Assembly (NCBI GenBank): GCA_020447005.1
Contig: JAGRDO010000001.1
Location: forward strand, 1-64,000
DNA length: 64,000 nucleotides
DNA from: Paracoccaceae bacterium
GTDB taxonomy: Bacteria; Pseudomonadota; Alphaproteobacteria; Rhodobacterales; Rhodobacteraceae
Direction: 5' to 3'
Below, in pieces: positions 55,987-64,000 of the stretch. The notes below the pieces were generated by a model. That model saw nothing but the letters and a program-made list of their open reading frames with translations. It did no database searches and was not told the DNA's origin. How positions within the stretch are numbered: position 1 is the first letter of the stretch; every line of letters begins with the position of its first letter. The position numbers and the translations under genes were made by a program.

Positions 55987-56929
55987 ACGACAGGGTCGTG
56001 TCCTGAAAGCCGAGATCGGCGCTCAGATCAAGCAACAGGCGGCGCATCCACAGATGCGCCGCATCCCTGTCATGGCGCGAATGCCAGTAGAGATTGATAT
56101 CGGGCGCGGGGATCGGGATCGGCGGCTGGAAGTAGCGCAGGCTCAATGGCGCCCGCACCACGCGGGCGAATTGCACCGGCAGGGCCGCCGCGATGCCGCC
56201 CCGCGCGACGGCCAACGCCACCGCCTGAAAATGCGGCAGGGCCAGGGTGACCCGCCGCGCATGGCCGTGACGTTCCAGCGCCGCGTCCACCTGCCCGGTC
56301 ATCGTGCCGTCAATGGACCGGATCGCATGATCAAGCGCGCAGAAGACGGCAAGCGGCATCACATCGCCCTCGGCCAGTCCCGCCACCGCCGGTTCGTCAG
56401 CCGCGACCGCCATGACGAAAGGCGAACGGAACAGCGCCGCCTTGACCACGCCTTCAGGCAGCGCAATCGGCCGTTCGAGCGCCATATCGGCCTGATCGTC
56501 GCGCAAGATGCTCTCGACATCGCCAAGCGAGCTGTCAAGCACCCTTATCCGGACGCCCGGTGCAATGCGCCTCAGACTGTCCGACAATTGCGGCACCATC
56601 AACATCGAGAAGAAATCCGACGTAAGCAGTGTGAAGGTCCGTTCCAGAACGGCAGGATCGAAGGCCGGGCCCGGCGCCAGCATGCGCTCGATCTCCTCCA
56701 GCGCGACGCGGGCACGGGGTGCAAGTTCCTCTGCCCGTGGCGTCGGGATCATCGCATTGCCACGGCGCAGGAAAAGCTGATCGCCCAGCGCATGGCGCAG
56801 CCGGTTCAGCGCGGCGCTGACGGCGGGTTGCGACAGGCCGATCCGGTCGCCCGCGCGGGTTACGCCGCGTTCCTGCCAGAGCGCGTCGAAGACACGGATC
56901 AGATTGAGGTCAAGCGCATTGATATCCAT
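55955..56929 (-). CDS. LysR family transcriptional regulator
   Basis: 324 residues. The N-terminal winged helix is at about 5-64, with LIRVFDALWQERGVTRAGDRIG and SQPAVSAALNRLRHALGD; the effector domain follows. The type LDLNLIRVFDALW is that of the NodD/SyrM branch. It is divergent from the cupin gene, with 106 bases between, so autoregulation and control of the cupin gene are likely. Effector unknown. Confidence 0.9.
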   Translation of the reverse strand: MDINALDLNLIRVFDALWQERGVTRAGDRIGLSQPAVSAALNRLRHALGDQLFLRRGNAMIPTPRAEELAPRARVALEEIERMLAPGPAFDPAVLERTFTLLTSDFFSMLMVPQLSDSLRRIAPGVRIRVLDSSLGDVESILRDDQADMALERPIALPEGVVKAALFRSPFVMAVAADEPAVAGLAEGDVMPLAVFCALDHAIRSIDGTMTGQVDAALERHGHARRVTLALPHFQAVALAVARGGIAAALPVQFARVVRAPLSLRYFQPPIPIPAPDINLYWHSRHDRDAAHLWMRRLLLDLSADLGFQDTTLSFTAKGSGKAA

Positions 56930-56953
56930 GGCATGGATCGGCCCTATATGAAC

Positions 56954-56968
56954 TCACAATTTCATTGA
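56954..56968. promoter_or_regulatory. Candidate LysR operator between lysR and cupin
   Basis: CAAT-TTC-ATTG (56957-56967) with flanking TCA and A gives a near-palindrome inside the divergent gap, 25 bases upstream of the lysR start. It does not contain a strict T-N11-A, so it is only a weak candidate. Confidence 0.3.
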
Positions 56969-57035
56969 TGGAGAAAGCCGCGCTAGTTTGCAAGCGGGCC
57001 GCGAGGGAATGCGGTGCAGGACAAGGAACCCCGAG

Positions 57036-57515
57036 ATGAACGCATTGTCGCAACCGAACAGCCGCACCGAACTTTTCTGGTTTCTCAACAACCTTCTCGC
57101 CATCCCGGTTCCCGCCGGTCAGGGCGCTGATGGCATCTCTGTTGTCGAACAATGGGCGCCCCATGGCGACAGCCCGCCCCTGCACATTCATCACACGGAA
57201 GACGAGGTCTTCGTCTGCCTGAAGGGGCGGCTGCGGATCCATGTCGGCGGCCGGGATCTGTATCTGGAGGCCGGAGGAACGGCGATGGCGCCGAAGGGCA
57301 CCCCCCACAGCTTCCGAGTCGAAAGCAAGGAAGGCGCACAGTTCCTTGCGATCACCACGGGCGGGGATTTCGAGGCGATGGTGCGCCGTGTGGCCCGCAA
57401 GGCGACGGCCGCGGACCTTCCCGAACCGGCGGTGCCGACCGAGGAAATGAAGGCCGACCTCGCGCGCATCTGCGCCGAACACCGGATCGAGATCGTCGGC
57501 CCGCCGCTGCACTGA
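57036..57515 (+). CDS. Cupin domain protein
   Basis: 159 residues from ATG 57036 with AAGGA eight bases upstream. A single cupin with metal motif PPLHIHHTEDEVFVCLKG (about 48-65) and second motif PKGTPHSFRV (about 88-97), followed by a helical tail. The His-x-His-x(4)-Glu pattern suggests a bound divalent metal. It may be a dioxygenase or a quercetinase-like or sensory protein. The divergent LysR probably controls it. Confidence 0.85.
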   Translation: MNALSQPNSRTELFWFLNNLLAIPVPAGQGADGISVVEQWAPHGDSPPLHIHHTEDEVFVCLKGRLRIHVGGRDLYLEAGGTAMAPKGTPHSFRVESKEGAQFLAITTGGDFEAMVRRVARKATAADLPEPAVPTEEMKADLARICAEHRIEIVGPPLH

Positions 57516-57628
57516 GCCGGCCGAACGCCCTTCGCGCCAGGCGAAGGGCGTGAGACATGTCTTGCGCCGGGGAACCCGGCGCGCATTTGGATCGCGTCGG
57601 CCCTGACGAACCAGTCCTGGCGGAAATC

Positions 57629-57660
57629 AAAAAAAAGGGCGCGCGTAATCGCGCGCCCTT
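57629..57660 (-). terminator. Rho-independent terminator of hsp20
   Basis: On the minus strand GGGCGCGCG and CGCGCGCCC pair (about nine to eleven bp with flanking AA/TT) around ATTA, followed by a run of eight T. It begins 20 bases after the hsp20 stop. The clearest intrinsic terminator in the window. Confidence 0.9.
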
Positions 57661-57680
57661 CGGGAGTGTCTGGCCTACAA

Positions 57681-58145
57681 TCAGGCCGTGGCGTTTTCCA
57701 CGGCCTTCGCCTCAACCGTCGAAGGACCGGCAATCTCGATCCGGCGCGGCTTCAGCGCTTCGGGCACTTCCCGGACAAGGTCGACATGCAGCATGCCGTC
57801 GGCATGGGTCGCGCCGGTGACCTTCACATGGTCGGCCAGCGCAAAGCGACGCTCGAAGGCGCGCGTGGCGATGCCACGATGCAGATAGGTCTTGCCTTCA
57901 TCCTCGGCGGCCTTGCGGGCCGACACCAGAAGCGCGCCTTCCTTCACTTCTACGTTCAGCTCATCGCCCGTAAAACCGGCGACGGCGACCGAGATGCGAT
58001 AGGCATTCTCATCGGTTTTTTCGATATTGTAGGGCGGATAGGTCGGCTGGGCGACATCGGCCGACAGGACACGGTCCATAAGGTCGGCGATACGGTCATA
58101 TCCCACGGTGGCGCGGTAAAGCGGCGACAAGTCAAAGTTACGCAT
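57681..58145 (-). CDS. Hsp20 family small heat-shock protein
   Basis: 154 residues from ATG 58145, which has GGAGG six bases upstream; the ATG two codons earlier overlaps that site. The N-terminus MRNFDLSPLYRATVGYDRI is that of the IbpA class. The alpha-crystallin domain (about 35-125) has FTGDELNVEVKEGALLV and ERRFALADHVKV. The tail has the IEI anchor (RRIEIAG). A holdase that keeps unfolded proteins soluble. Terminator and possible RpoH promoter flank it. Confidence 0.93.
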   Translation of the reverse strand: MRNFDLSPLYRATVGYDRIADLMDRVLSADVAQPTYPPYNIEKTDENAYRISVAVAGFTGDELNVEVKEGALLVSARKAAEDEGKTYLHRGIATRAFERRFALADHVKVTGATHADGMLHVDLVREVPEALKPRRIEIAGPSTVEAKAVENATA

Positions 58146-58237
58146 GGTCATCCTCCAATGAGCGATGTTTGCGTCCGTCCCGTCATGGGCCGGACAGGTT
58201 GCAACCGGAACCCGATTTCGGCATCCCGGCAGCCTTC

Positions 58238-58266
58238 ATGTGTGAATTGATCCGCGCCGCGTCAAG
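58238..58266 (-). promoter_or_regulatory. Possible heat-shock promoter of hsp20
   Basis: On the minus strand CTTGAC (58266-58261) is followed after 17-18 bases by ACACATG. The -35 fits the CTTGAC of alphaproteobacterial RpoH promoters, while the -10 match is poor. It is about 95 bases before the hsp20 start. Confidence 0.3.
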
Positions 58267-58315
58267 CCCCCCCGCGCGGCCAAAAGCACGGGCTGGCGCC
58301 GACCGCGCCCCCTTG

Positions 58316-59131
58316 TCAGGGTTTCAAGAACTTGGCGCCGCCGGGGCCCGTGCCGTCGGACCTGCCTGCGCCGAAGCCAAGACCTTTTGCGACGGTACGG
58401 AACTGGCCATCGCCCTGGGCAAAGGCCACCTCAAGCTCGGCAAGCGGCTGTTCCAGCGTTGCGCCCAGCGCCACGGGACGACCGTCCATTTCGGCCTTGG
58501 CCGAGACGACCGAGACGATCGCGGGCTTTCCATCGCGCATCTGGAAGACCGGCGCACCCGAAGACCCGAATTCGACCAGACAGGACATGACGAAGACACC
58601 GGGCTGGCGCCCGAGAATCTGACAGTTGTTCTCAAGTGACGGGGCTTCGCTGCGATCGATGCCGTAGGACAAAATGGCGACGGATTCGCCCTTCAGGGGG
58701 TCGCCGCCCGCCGCGAATGGCGGCAGAGACGGCAGACGTATCGGCTGATCCAGTTGCAGCAGCGCCAGATCGTAGGTGACGCGCACCGCCCGGTCCGCCG
58801 CGCTGAAATCGTAATCCGGATGCGCCATCGCGCGCCTTACGCCGCGATAGGCCGCCGCCCTGCCGTTGCGCAGACCCGCCATGAACCGGAACGCCGAGAC
58901 GGGATAGGGTTTGCCGGTCGCATTGTCATAAAGGCAATGCGCGGCGGTCAGCACCCGGTCCGGCGCGATCAGCGTTCCGGTACAAAAACCGGTCTGCCCG
59001 ATGTCGATCCTTCCCACAGCCTCAAGCCCGCGCGTCTCATCTGCCGTGGCCAGCATGTGCAACGGCGATTCCTGGGCATGTCCCGCAAGCGGAAGGCACA
59101 GGAATACCAAAGCTTTCAACAGGCGTCGCAA
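58316..59131 (-). CDS. Secreted trypsin-like serine protease
   Basis: 271 residues. Signal peptide 1-19 (RRLLKALVFLCLPLAGHAQ). Catalytic triad of the chymotrypsin fold: His65 in LTAAHCLYDN, Asp121 in TYDLALLQL and Ser191 in FGSSGAPVF. Cys50/Cys66 and Cys170/Cys184 can form disulfides. GSSGAP instead of GDSGGP resembles the V8/glutamyl endopeptidase branch. It is likely periplasmic or secreted. Substrate and role unknown. It lies upstream of hsp20 with about 170 bases between. Confidence 0.88.
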   Translation of the reverse strand: MRRLLKALVFLCLPLAGHAQESPLHMLATADETRGLEAVGRIDIGQTGFCTGTLIAPDRVLTAAHCLYDNATGKPYPVSAFRFMAGLRNGRAAAYRGVRRAMAHPDYDFSAADRAVRVTYDLALLQLDQPIRLPSLPPFAAGGDPLKGESVAILSYGIDRSEAPSLENNCQILGRQPGVFVMSCLVEFGSSGAPVFQMRDGKPAIVSVVSAKAEMDGRPVALGATLEQPLAELEVAFAQGDGQFRTVAKGLGFGAGRSDGTGPGGAKFLKP

Positions 59132-59201
59132 GGCAGATGCTCCTCAGGTCCGCCACCGGGTTAATGCAGGGATTGGGCAGGATTATGGCCAAGGCGCAAA
59201 A

Positions 59202-60512
59202 TCACGATGGGCGGATCACGGGTCCGCGATCGGCCAGGGCACGGGGCTTCGGACCGCCCGTCGCCCAATCGATCAGCTCGACCGTATGCACAACCGGAAT
59301 TCCGGTGCCCGACCCGATCTGCATCATGCAGCCGATATTGCCCGCCGCGATCACATCGGGAACCACCGCCTCAAGCGTTTCCACCTTCCGCCGCTTCAAC
59401 TCGCCCGAGATTTCGGGTTGCAGCAGGTTGTAGGTTCCGGCCGACCCGCAGCAAAGATGCGCATCTGCGGGCGTCACAACCTCGAACCCCGCCGCCTTCA
59501 ACAGGTCTTTCGGGATCGCAGTCACCTTTTGCCCGTGCTGAAGCGAACAGGCCGCGTGATAGGCGACGCGCAGGGCTTCGGGCGCCTGTGCCTCGGGCTT
59601 CAGCCGCGCCAGAAGCTCGGTAATGTCACAGGCAAGCCCGGAGATCCCGGCGGCGTCGGCAGCCAGCGCGCCTTCGCGGAACATGTGCCCGTAATCCTTC
59701 ACGGTCGTTCCACATCCGGACGTGTTGATCACGATCGCATCAAGCCCTGCGCCCCGCGCTTCGGCACCCCAGGCGCGGATATTGGCCTCGGCCGAAGTCA
59801 GGGCTTCGGCCTCGCGCCCCATGTGATGGGTCAGGGCGCCGCAACAGCCCGCACCCCGTGCCACCACGACCTCGCATCCCAGCCGCCTCAGCAACCGGAT
59901 CGTCGCATCGTTGATGTCGGTGTTCAGCGCCCTTTGCGCGCACCCCGTCATCAGCGCCACACGCATCCGCCGCTCTCCGGTCGCCGGGAAAACCTGCGGA
60001 TCGTCATTGCGGCTGACCGGCGGCACCTGTTTCGGCGCCATCGCCACCATTGCCCTCAACCGCGCATCCGGCAAAAGCCGCGAAAACGGCCGCGCCATCT
60101 TTGCCCCAAGCAGCGCGATCCGGAACCGGGTCGGATAAGGGATCACCTGCGCCAGAACCCAGCGCAGCGCCCTGTCGCGCCACGGCCGCCGATAGGTCTT
60201 TTCGATATAGGCGCGGGCGTGATCGACCAGATGCATGTAATGCACGCCCGAAGGGCACGTCGTCATGCAGGCCAGACAGGACAGGCAGCGGTCGATATGC
60301 CTGACCGTCTTCTCATCGGCGGGCCGCCCGCTTTCCAGCATGTCCTTGATCAGGTAAATCCGGCCGCGCGGACTGTCGAGCTCGTCTCCCAGAACCTGAT
60401 AGGTCGGGCAGGTCGCCGTGCAGAACCCGCAATGAACGCAAGACCGCAAGATCTCGTTGGCGCGCTTTGTCCCAGGGTCGCGCAGTTGCGCTTCGGTAAA
60501 GGTCGTTTGCAT
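59202..60512 (-). CDS. glcF: Glycolate oxidase iron-sulfur subunit
   Basis: 436 residues. Two 4Fe-4S motifs lie in the N-terminal part: CVHCGFCTATCPT (about 26-38) and CLSCLACMTTCPSG (about 77-90). Two CCG domains follow (GAGCCGALTHHMG and CCGSAGTYN). It passes electrons from GlcD/GlcE to the membrane quinone pool. Its ATG shares one base with the glcE stop (TGATG). Confidence 0.95.
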   Translation of the reverse strand: MQTTFTEAQLRDPGTKRANEILRSCVHCGFCTATCPTYQVLGDELDSPRGRIYLIKDMLESGRPADEKTVRHIDRCLSCLACMTTCPSGVHYMHLVDHARAYIEKTYRRPWRDRALRWVLAQVIPYPTRFRIALLGAKMARPFSRLLPDARLRAMVAMAPKQVPPVSRNDDPQVFPATGERRMRVALMTGCAQRALNTDINDATIRLLRRLGCEVVVARGAGCCGALTHHMGREAEALTSAEANIRAWGAEARGAGLDAIVINTSGCGTTVKDYGHMFREGALAADAAGISGLACDITELLARLKPEAQAPEALRVAYHAACSLQHGQKVTAIPKDLLKAAGFEVVTPADAHLCCGSAGTYNLLQPEISGELKRRKVETLEAVVPDVIAAGNIGCMMQIGSGTGIPVVHTVELIDWATGGPKPRALADRGPVIRPS

Positions 60513-61621
60513 CAGCCCATCAATCCCGGATTGAGAATGCCCCTCGGATCGAACCGCGCGCGCAAGCCTTTGGAAATTGCCGCGATTGACGCCGGCTCTG
60601 GCTGAAAGGCGGCAATTCGCGCCAGTGTTTCCTGCCCCGCGCGGATCAGGGTGGCATGACCGTCAAAATGACCAAGCCGCGCGCGCAGGTCCGTACCCTC
60701 GGGCGTCAGAAGCCAGATGAGCCCCCCACCCCAATCAAGCATCGCGTCCCGCGCGCCTGCCCGTTCGACAAGCCCCGGCGCATCCGAAGGCTTGACCGAA
60801 AGCCGCCAGACATCCCCCGCCGCGCCATGAAAAGGGGCCACATCACGGATATCGCGCCAGTTGGCGTCGTTACGCCCCTTGTCGTGGTCGATCTCAGCCG
60901 GGGCGTATCGCGCCAGACGCGACTGCAACTGCCCGGCCCGGTAGGCCACGGATCCTGCGAACCCTTCGATCCTGATCATGGTCCGGCCCTGCCCATGCGC
61001 TGCCCCCGTCACCTCGAAGGGCGACCTGAGCGCGTGGCTCATCGCGGCCCCGGCCGTGGCAAAGTCCAGACCGTGCAGGGTCAGCGTGGCCACCGCTTCC
61101 GGGGCGGGCAAGACCTTGAAGCTGACCTCGCTCAGCACGCCCAGCGTTCCCCATGACCCGGCCATCAGCTTGACCAGGTCATAGCCGGTGACGTTCTTCA
61201 TGACCCGGCCGCCATTCTTCACGATGGCGCCGGTTCCATCAACGAACCTGACGCCAAGCAGCGCATCCCGGCACGCACCTGCCTGAACGCGCCGCGGCCC
61301 CGAGCTGTTTGCCGCGACGATGCCGCCCAAGGTCGGCTCCCCCTCGCGTCCCAGCAGACGGCGCCAATCCGCCGGCTCAAAGGCAAGGCGCTGTCCTTCG
61401 GCCCCCAGCGCCGCCTCGATTTCCGCAAGCGGCGTTCCCGCACCGGCAACCAGCGTCAGCGCACCGGGTTCATAAAGCCGGATCCCCGAGATGGCGGAGA
61501 CGTCCAGAACCTCGCCCTGCTCCTGCTTGCCGGGTGTCCTCGTCCCGCCGCCACGGATCCGCAACCCGTGTTCAGCGCCCCGGATCGCCTCGGCCAGATC
61601 TCTTTCGCTGGTAATCTTCAC
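60512..61621 (-). CDS. glcE: Glycolate oxidase FAD-binding subunit
   Basis: 369 residues from GTG 61621. The FAD domain (PCMH type) has RIRGGGTRTPG near 22 and LTLVAGAGTPLAEIE near 55, then EPTLGGIVAANSSGPRR near 115 and KNVTGYDLVKLMAGSWG. It is shorter than GlcD and lacks its large C-terminal domain, as expected for GlcE. It follows glcD by 97 bases containing GC-rich inverted repeats, and is coupled to glcF. Confidence 0.94.
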   Translation of the reverse strand: MKITSERDLAEAIRGAEHGLRIRGGGTRTPGKQEQGEVLDVSAISGIRLYEPGALTLVAGAGTPLAEIEAALGAEGQRLAFEPADWRRLLGREGEPTLGGIVAANSSGPRRVQAGACRDALLGVRFVDGTGAIVKNGGRVMKNVTGYDLVKLMAGSWGTLGVLSEVSFKVLPAPEAVATLTLHGLDFATAGAAMSHALRSPFEVTGAAHGQGRTMIRIEGFAGSVAYRAGQLQSRLARYAPAEIDHDKGRNDANWRDIRDVAPFHGAAGDVWRLSVKPSDAPGLVERAGARDAMLDWGGGLIWLLTPEGTDLRARLGHFDGHATLIRAGQETLARIAAFQPEPASIAAISKGLRARFDPRGILNPGLMG

Positions 61622-61656
61622 GCATCCACCATCTTCTTGGCCCAGAAACTCAGTGT

Positions 61657-61710
61657 GTCCGGGGGCCGCACCCCCCCGGGACAGGCGTTCTGGGCTGGGC
61701 CCCGCGGGGC
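61657..61710. repeat. GC-rich inverted repeats between glcD and glcE
   Basis: An imperfect pair (TGTCCGGGGG against CCCCC and GGGACA) and a perfect 12-bp palindrome GCCCCGCGGGGC (61699-61710) fill most of the 97-base gap. They resemble the argD-argF element in composition and in placement inside an operon. Confidence 0.5.
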
Positions 61711-61718
61711 AGGAGTTT

Positions 61719-63152
61719 TCATGCTCCGCGCCGCCCGGCGCTTTGCGCCAGCGGGAATACCTTCGCCGGGTTCAACAGCCATTTCGGATCGAACACGTCC
61801 TTGATCCGCATCTGCGCCTCCATGTCCTCGTCCGCGTACTGCACGCTCATCAGATCGCGCTTCTCGATCCCGACGCCATGCTCTCCGGTCAGACAACCGC
61901 CGACCTCGACGCAAAGCTTCAGTATTTCGGCACCGAAAGCCTCGCAGGCTTCCAGATCGCCCGGCTTGTTGGCATTGTAGAGTATCAGCGGATGCATGTT
62001 GCCGTCGCCGGCATGAAACACGTTGGCCACATCCAGCCCGAATTCGCCGCTCATTTCGGCAATGCGCTTCAGGACGAAGGGAAGGGATGAAACGGGGATT
62101 GTCCCGTCAAGGCACATATAGTCGTTGATCTGACCCATCGCGCCGAAGGCCGACTTGCGGCCAAGCCAGATCTTCCTGGATTCCTCCGCAGAACCGCTTT
62201 CGCGAAAGGCGACCGGGTCGTGCCGCATGGCGATCTGGCGGATAAGCCCAAGCTGCTCGTCAATCTCGGCATCGCCGCCCTCGACCTCGACGATCAGAAG
62301 CGCTTCGCAGTCGGGATAACCGGCATGGGCGAAATCCTCGCAGGCTCGGATGCAGGGCCGGTCCATGAATTCGATCGCGACCGGCAGGACACCCGCCTTG
62401 ATAATGTCGGCGACACACGCGCCGGCCACTTCGTTCGAATTGAACCCGATCAGCACCGGCCGCGCCCCTTCGGGCTTTGGCAATATCCGCAAGGTGGCCT
62501 CGGTCACGACGCCAAGCTGGCCTTCCGAACCGCAGACCAGACCCAAAAGGTCGTACCCGCCCGCATCCATATGCGCGCCGCCGATGGTCACGACCTCGCC
62601 CGTCATCAGCACGAGCGTCACGCCAAGAAGATTGTTCGTCGTCACGCCGTATTTCAGGCAATGGGCTCCGCCCGAATTCATGGCGATATTGCCGGCAATG
62701 GCGCAGGCCAGTTGCGACGACGGGTCGGGGGCATAGAAATACCCTTCCGCTTCGACCGCGCCGGTTACGGAAAGGTTGGTCCGACCGGCCTCGACCCGGA
62801 CAAAACGGTTGTCATAGTCGATCTCGAGCACCCGGTTCAGGCGTGTGACGGCCAGAACCACACTGTCGGCTGTCGGCAAGGCCCCGCCGGCAAGCGATGT
62901 ACCCGATCCACGCGGGACGACCGGCACCCCGGCGCCGTGGCAAATCCGCAGGGCAGCGGCCACTTCTTCGGTCGAACGCGGCAAGACAACCGCAAGCGGC
63001 GGGCACCGATAGGCGCTGAGCGCGTCGCATTCATAGGCCAGTGTTTCGGCCGGATCATCGATCACCGCATCTTCCGGCAATTCCGAGCGGAGCGCCGCCA
63101 CGATCATCGCCCTGCGAGACAGAATTTCCGGGTTGGGAATTGGAAGGTCCAT
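61719..63152 (-). CDS. glcD: Glycolate oxidase catalytic subunit
   Basis: 477 residues from ATG 63152. FAD-binding domain with PLAVVLPRSTEEVAAAL and PVVPRGSGTSLAGGALP (about 75-91), the GNIAMNSGGAHCLKYG segment near 155, and the C-terminal FAD-oxidase domain ending with GEHGVGIEKRDLM, which carries the catalytic His. It oxidises glycolate (or D-lactate) to glyoxylate. First gene of glcD-glcE-glcF, behind a promoter overlaid by a palindrome. Confidence 0.95.
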   Translation of the reverse strand: MDLPIPNPEILSRRAMIVAALRSELPEDAVIDDPAETLAYECDALSAYRCPPLAVVLPRSTEEVAAALRICHGAGVPVVPRGSGTSLAGGALPTADSVVLAVTRLNRVLEIDYDNRFVRVEAGRTNLSVTGAVEAEGYFYAPDPSSQLACAIAGNIAMNSGGAHCLKYGVTTNNLLGVTLVLMTGEVVTIGGAHMDAGGYDLLGLVCGSEGQLGVVTEATLRILPKPEGARPVLIGFNSNEVAGACVADIIKAGVLPVAIEFMDRPCIRACEDFAHAGYPDCEALLIVEVEGGDAEIDEQLGLIRQIAMRHDPVAFRESGSAEESRKIWLGRKSAFGAMGQINDYMCLDGTIPVSSLPFVLKRIAEMSGEFGLDVANVFHAGDGNMHPLILYNANKPGDLEACEAFGAEILKLCVEVGGCLTGEHGVGIEKRDLMSVQYADEDMEAQMRIKDVFDPKWLLNPAKVFPLAQSAGRRGA

Positions 63153-63167
63153 CGCGTCCTCTTCAGT

Positions 63168-63190
63168 ATTGGTAATATAATATTACCAAT
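63168..63190. promoter_or_regulatory. Perfect 23-bp palindromic operator of glcDEF
   Basis: Half-sites ATTGGTAATAT and ATATTACCAAT flank one central A with no mismatch. The outer arms TTGGT/ACCAA resemble sites of FCD-type GntR regulators (GlcC, LldR, PdhR), although the gap between GGT and ACC is longer (11 bases) than in those. It covers the whole -10 element. Confidence 0.75.
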
Positions 63191-63205
63191 TTGCAGGTTT
63201 TGCAA
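63177..63205 (-). promoter_or_regulatory. Promoter of glcDEF
   Basis: On the minus strand TTGCAA (63205-63200, four of six) is followed by a 17-base spacer and TATTAT (63182-63177, five of six). The glcD start codon is 24 bases downstream of the -10. The -10 lies inside the palindromic operator, so binding should repress by blocking RNA polymerase. Confidence 0.6.
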
Positions 63206-63240
63206 CTCGAATTCGCCAGCCCTACCGAAGCTGTCGCGCG

Positions 63241-64000
63241 TCACGCTTCATCAAACGCCCGGTTCAGGCTGGCAAAGTTCGCGCCATTCTTGATCAGTTC
63301 GTCCCAAAGCGGACCGGGGCGCCAGAATTCCTCATCCTCGCGCGCGAACCTGCGCAACTGATCGCGCAGGGCAAGCAGACCGACCTCATCGGCGGTCATC
63401 ATCGGCCCGCCGCGCCACCGCGGATAGGCATAGCCGGCCATCATCACGACATCGATATCCGACGGGCAGCGGGCAATGCCTTCCTGCAAAAGCCGCACAC
63501 CTTCATTGGCCATCGCGGCCAGAAGGCGGCCGCGAATTTCCCCGGCCTGGACCGGGCGCGCGACGATGCCCTTGCGCTCGCGTTCCCGCGCGATCAGCGC
63601 CAGCACCTCGGGGTCTTCCTTCGCTCCGCCACCCTCTGCGTCGCCATCATAGCGATAGTACCCGCGTCCCGACTTGCGCCCCAGACGGCCGATTTCGCAG
63701 AGCAGATCGCCGATGGCCACGTAACGCGCCGCAGGGTCCCGCGTCGGCGCCAGACGCTTGCGCCGGGCCCAGGAAATATCCAGACCGGCCATGTCGGCGA
63801 CCCGATAGGGACCAAGCGGAAAGCCGAATGCCACCATCGCCCTGTCGATGTCATAGGGCGAGGCGCCATCTTCCAGCAGGAAATCGGCCGCCGTCCGATA
63901 TGCCGTCAGAATGCGATTTCCGATGAACCCGTCGCGATTGCCCGACCGGACGGCGTGCTTGCCCAGGCGTTTTGCCAGCGCAAATCCGGTCGCGACGGCA
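63241..64000 (-). CDS. 3-hydroxyacyl-CoA dehydrogenase, FadB/FadJ type, C-terminal part
   Basis: Partial: the frame is open to the window edge and continues upstream of it; 252 complete codons before the stop are visible. The sequence AVATGFALAKRLGKHAV and GNRDGFIGNRILTAY is the dehydrogenase domain join, MVAFGFPLGPYRVADMAGLD the first and GYAYPRWRGGPM the second C-terminal domain of the multifunctional beta-oxidation protein. It ends 88 bases before glcD, on the same strand. Whether the N-terminal hydratase is fused cannot be seen. Confidence 0.88.
   Translation of the reverse strand, partial: AVATGFALAKRLGKHAVRSGNRDGFIGNRILTAYRTAADFLLEDGASPYDIDRAMVAFGFPLGPYRVADMAGLDISWARRKRLAPTRDPAARYVAIGDLLCEIGRLGRKSGRGYYRYDGDAEGGGAKEDPEVLALIARERERKGIVARPVQAGEIRGRLLAAMANEGVRLLQEGIARCPSDIDVVMMAGYAYPRWRGGPMMTADEVGLLALRDQLRRFAREDEEFWRPGPLWDELIKNGANFASLNRAFDEA

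Noticed and set aside
59001..60605. 534-codon plus-strand frame opposite glcF
   Set aside because: GlcF has complete iron-sulfur motifs on the other strand; the plus-strand frame is composition noise.

Overview
The window is ordinary chromosome from a GC-rich alphaproteobacterium of the Rhodobacteraceae/Paracoccaceae (Rhodobacterales) type. The evidence is the ChvG/ChvI two-component system joined to a short HprK, RapZ, EIIA-Man and HPr cluster and divergent from ATP-type pckA; GcrA; glcDEF; phbAB; a long methylsuccinyl-CoA dehydrogenase; and the lepB-rnc-era and rsh-rpoZ gene orders. I see no rRNA, insertion sequence, prophage, CRISPR array or plasmid-type gene.

Layout. 1-10 kb: tRNA-Ser(GCT), pyruvate kinase, N-formylglutamate amidohydrolase, polyprenyl diphosphate synthase, a tRNA1(Val) methyltransferase-like enzyme, a YdcH-like small protein, a drug/metabolite exporter, phbB/phbA for polyhydroxybutyrate, an EAL-domain protein with a substituted catalytic position, and tag. 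10-20 kb: tlpA-like gene divergent from argH, two tiny lipoproteins translationally coupled to argH, an acyltransferase, and the chvI-chvG-hprK-rapZ-EIIA-ptsH operon facing pckA. 20-33 kb: TauE exporter, methylsuccinyl-CoA dehydrogenase, an SDR, then a long minus-strand housekeeping block (folK, rpoZ, rsh, DUF2062, pdxJ, HdeD-like, acpS, lepB, rnc, era, DUF1491). 32-41 kb: plus-strand series NYN protein, sulfotransferase-ispH-methyltransferase, LysE, rnhA, UPF0126, queF, VOC, MscS and a flavoprotein. 41-50 kb: argD-argF, an unrecognised 488-aa protein, gcrA, an 863-aa RTX protein and an ABC exporter pair. 50-64 kb: rimO, a four-helix oxidase-like miniprotein, a GT87-like membrane protein, an ECF sigma/VWA pair, LysR/cupin, hsp20, a secreted trypsin-like protease, glcDEF behind a promoter overlaid by a perfect 23-bp palindrome, and the 3' part of a fadB-type gene.

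How the genes work together. Carbon and energy metabolism dominates: pyk and pckA at the PEP node under a nearby PTS-Ntr-like/ChvGI sensory cluster; phbA/phbB with methylsuccinyl-CoA dehydrogenase (acetoacetyl-CoA to storage polymer or the ethylmalonyl-CoA pathway); glycolate oxidase feeding glyoxylate; fadB-type beta-oxidation. Arginine biosynthesis appears in two places (argH; argD-argF).

I found no complete, convincingly new multi-gene system. The best candidates for something undescribed are the 488-aa orphan at 43.5 kb (N-terminal half with an immunity-protein-like look), the sigma factor coupled to a membrane-anchored VWA protein at 53.5-56 kb, the two overlapping lipoprotein genes after argH, the oxidase-like miniprotein at 51.7 kb, and several perfect inverted repeats with probable regulatory roles.
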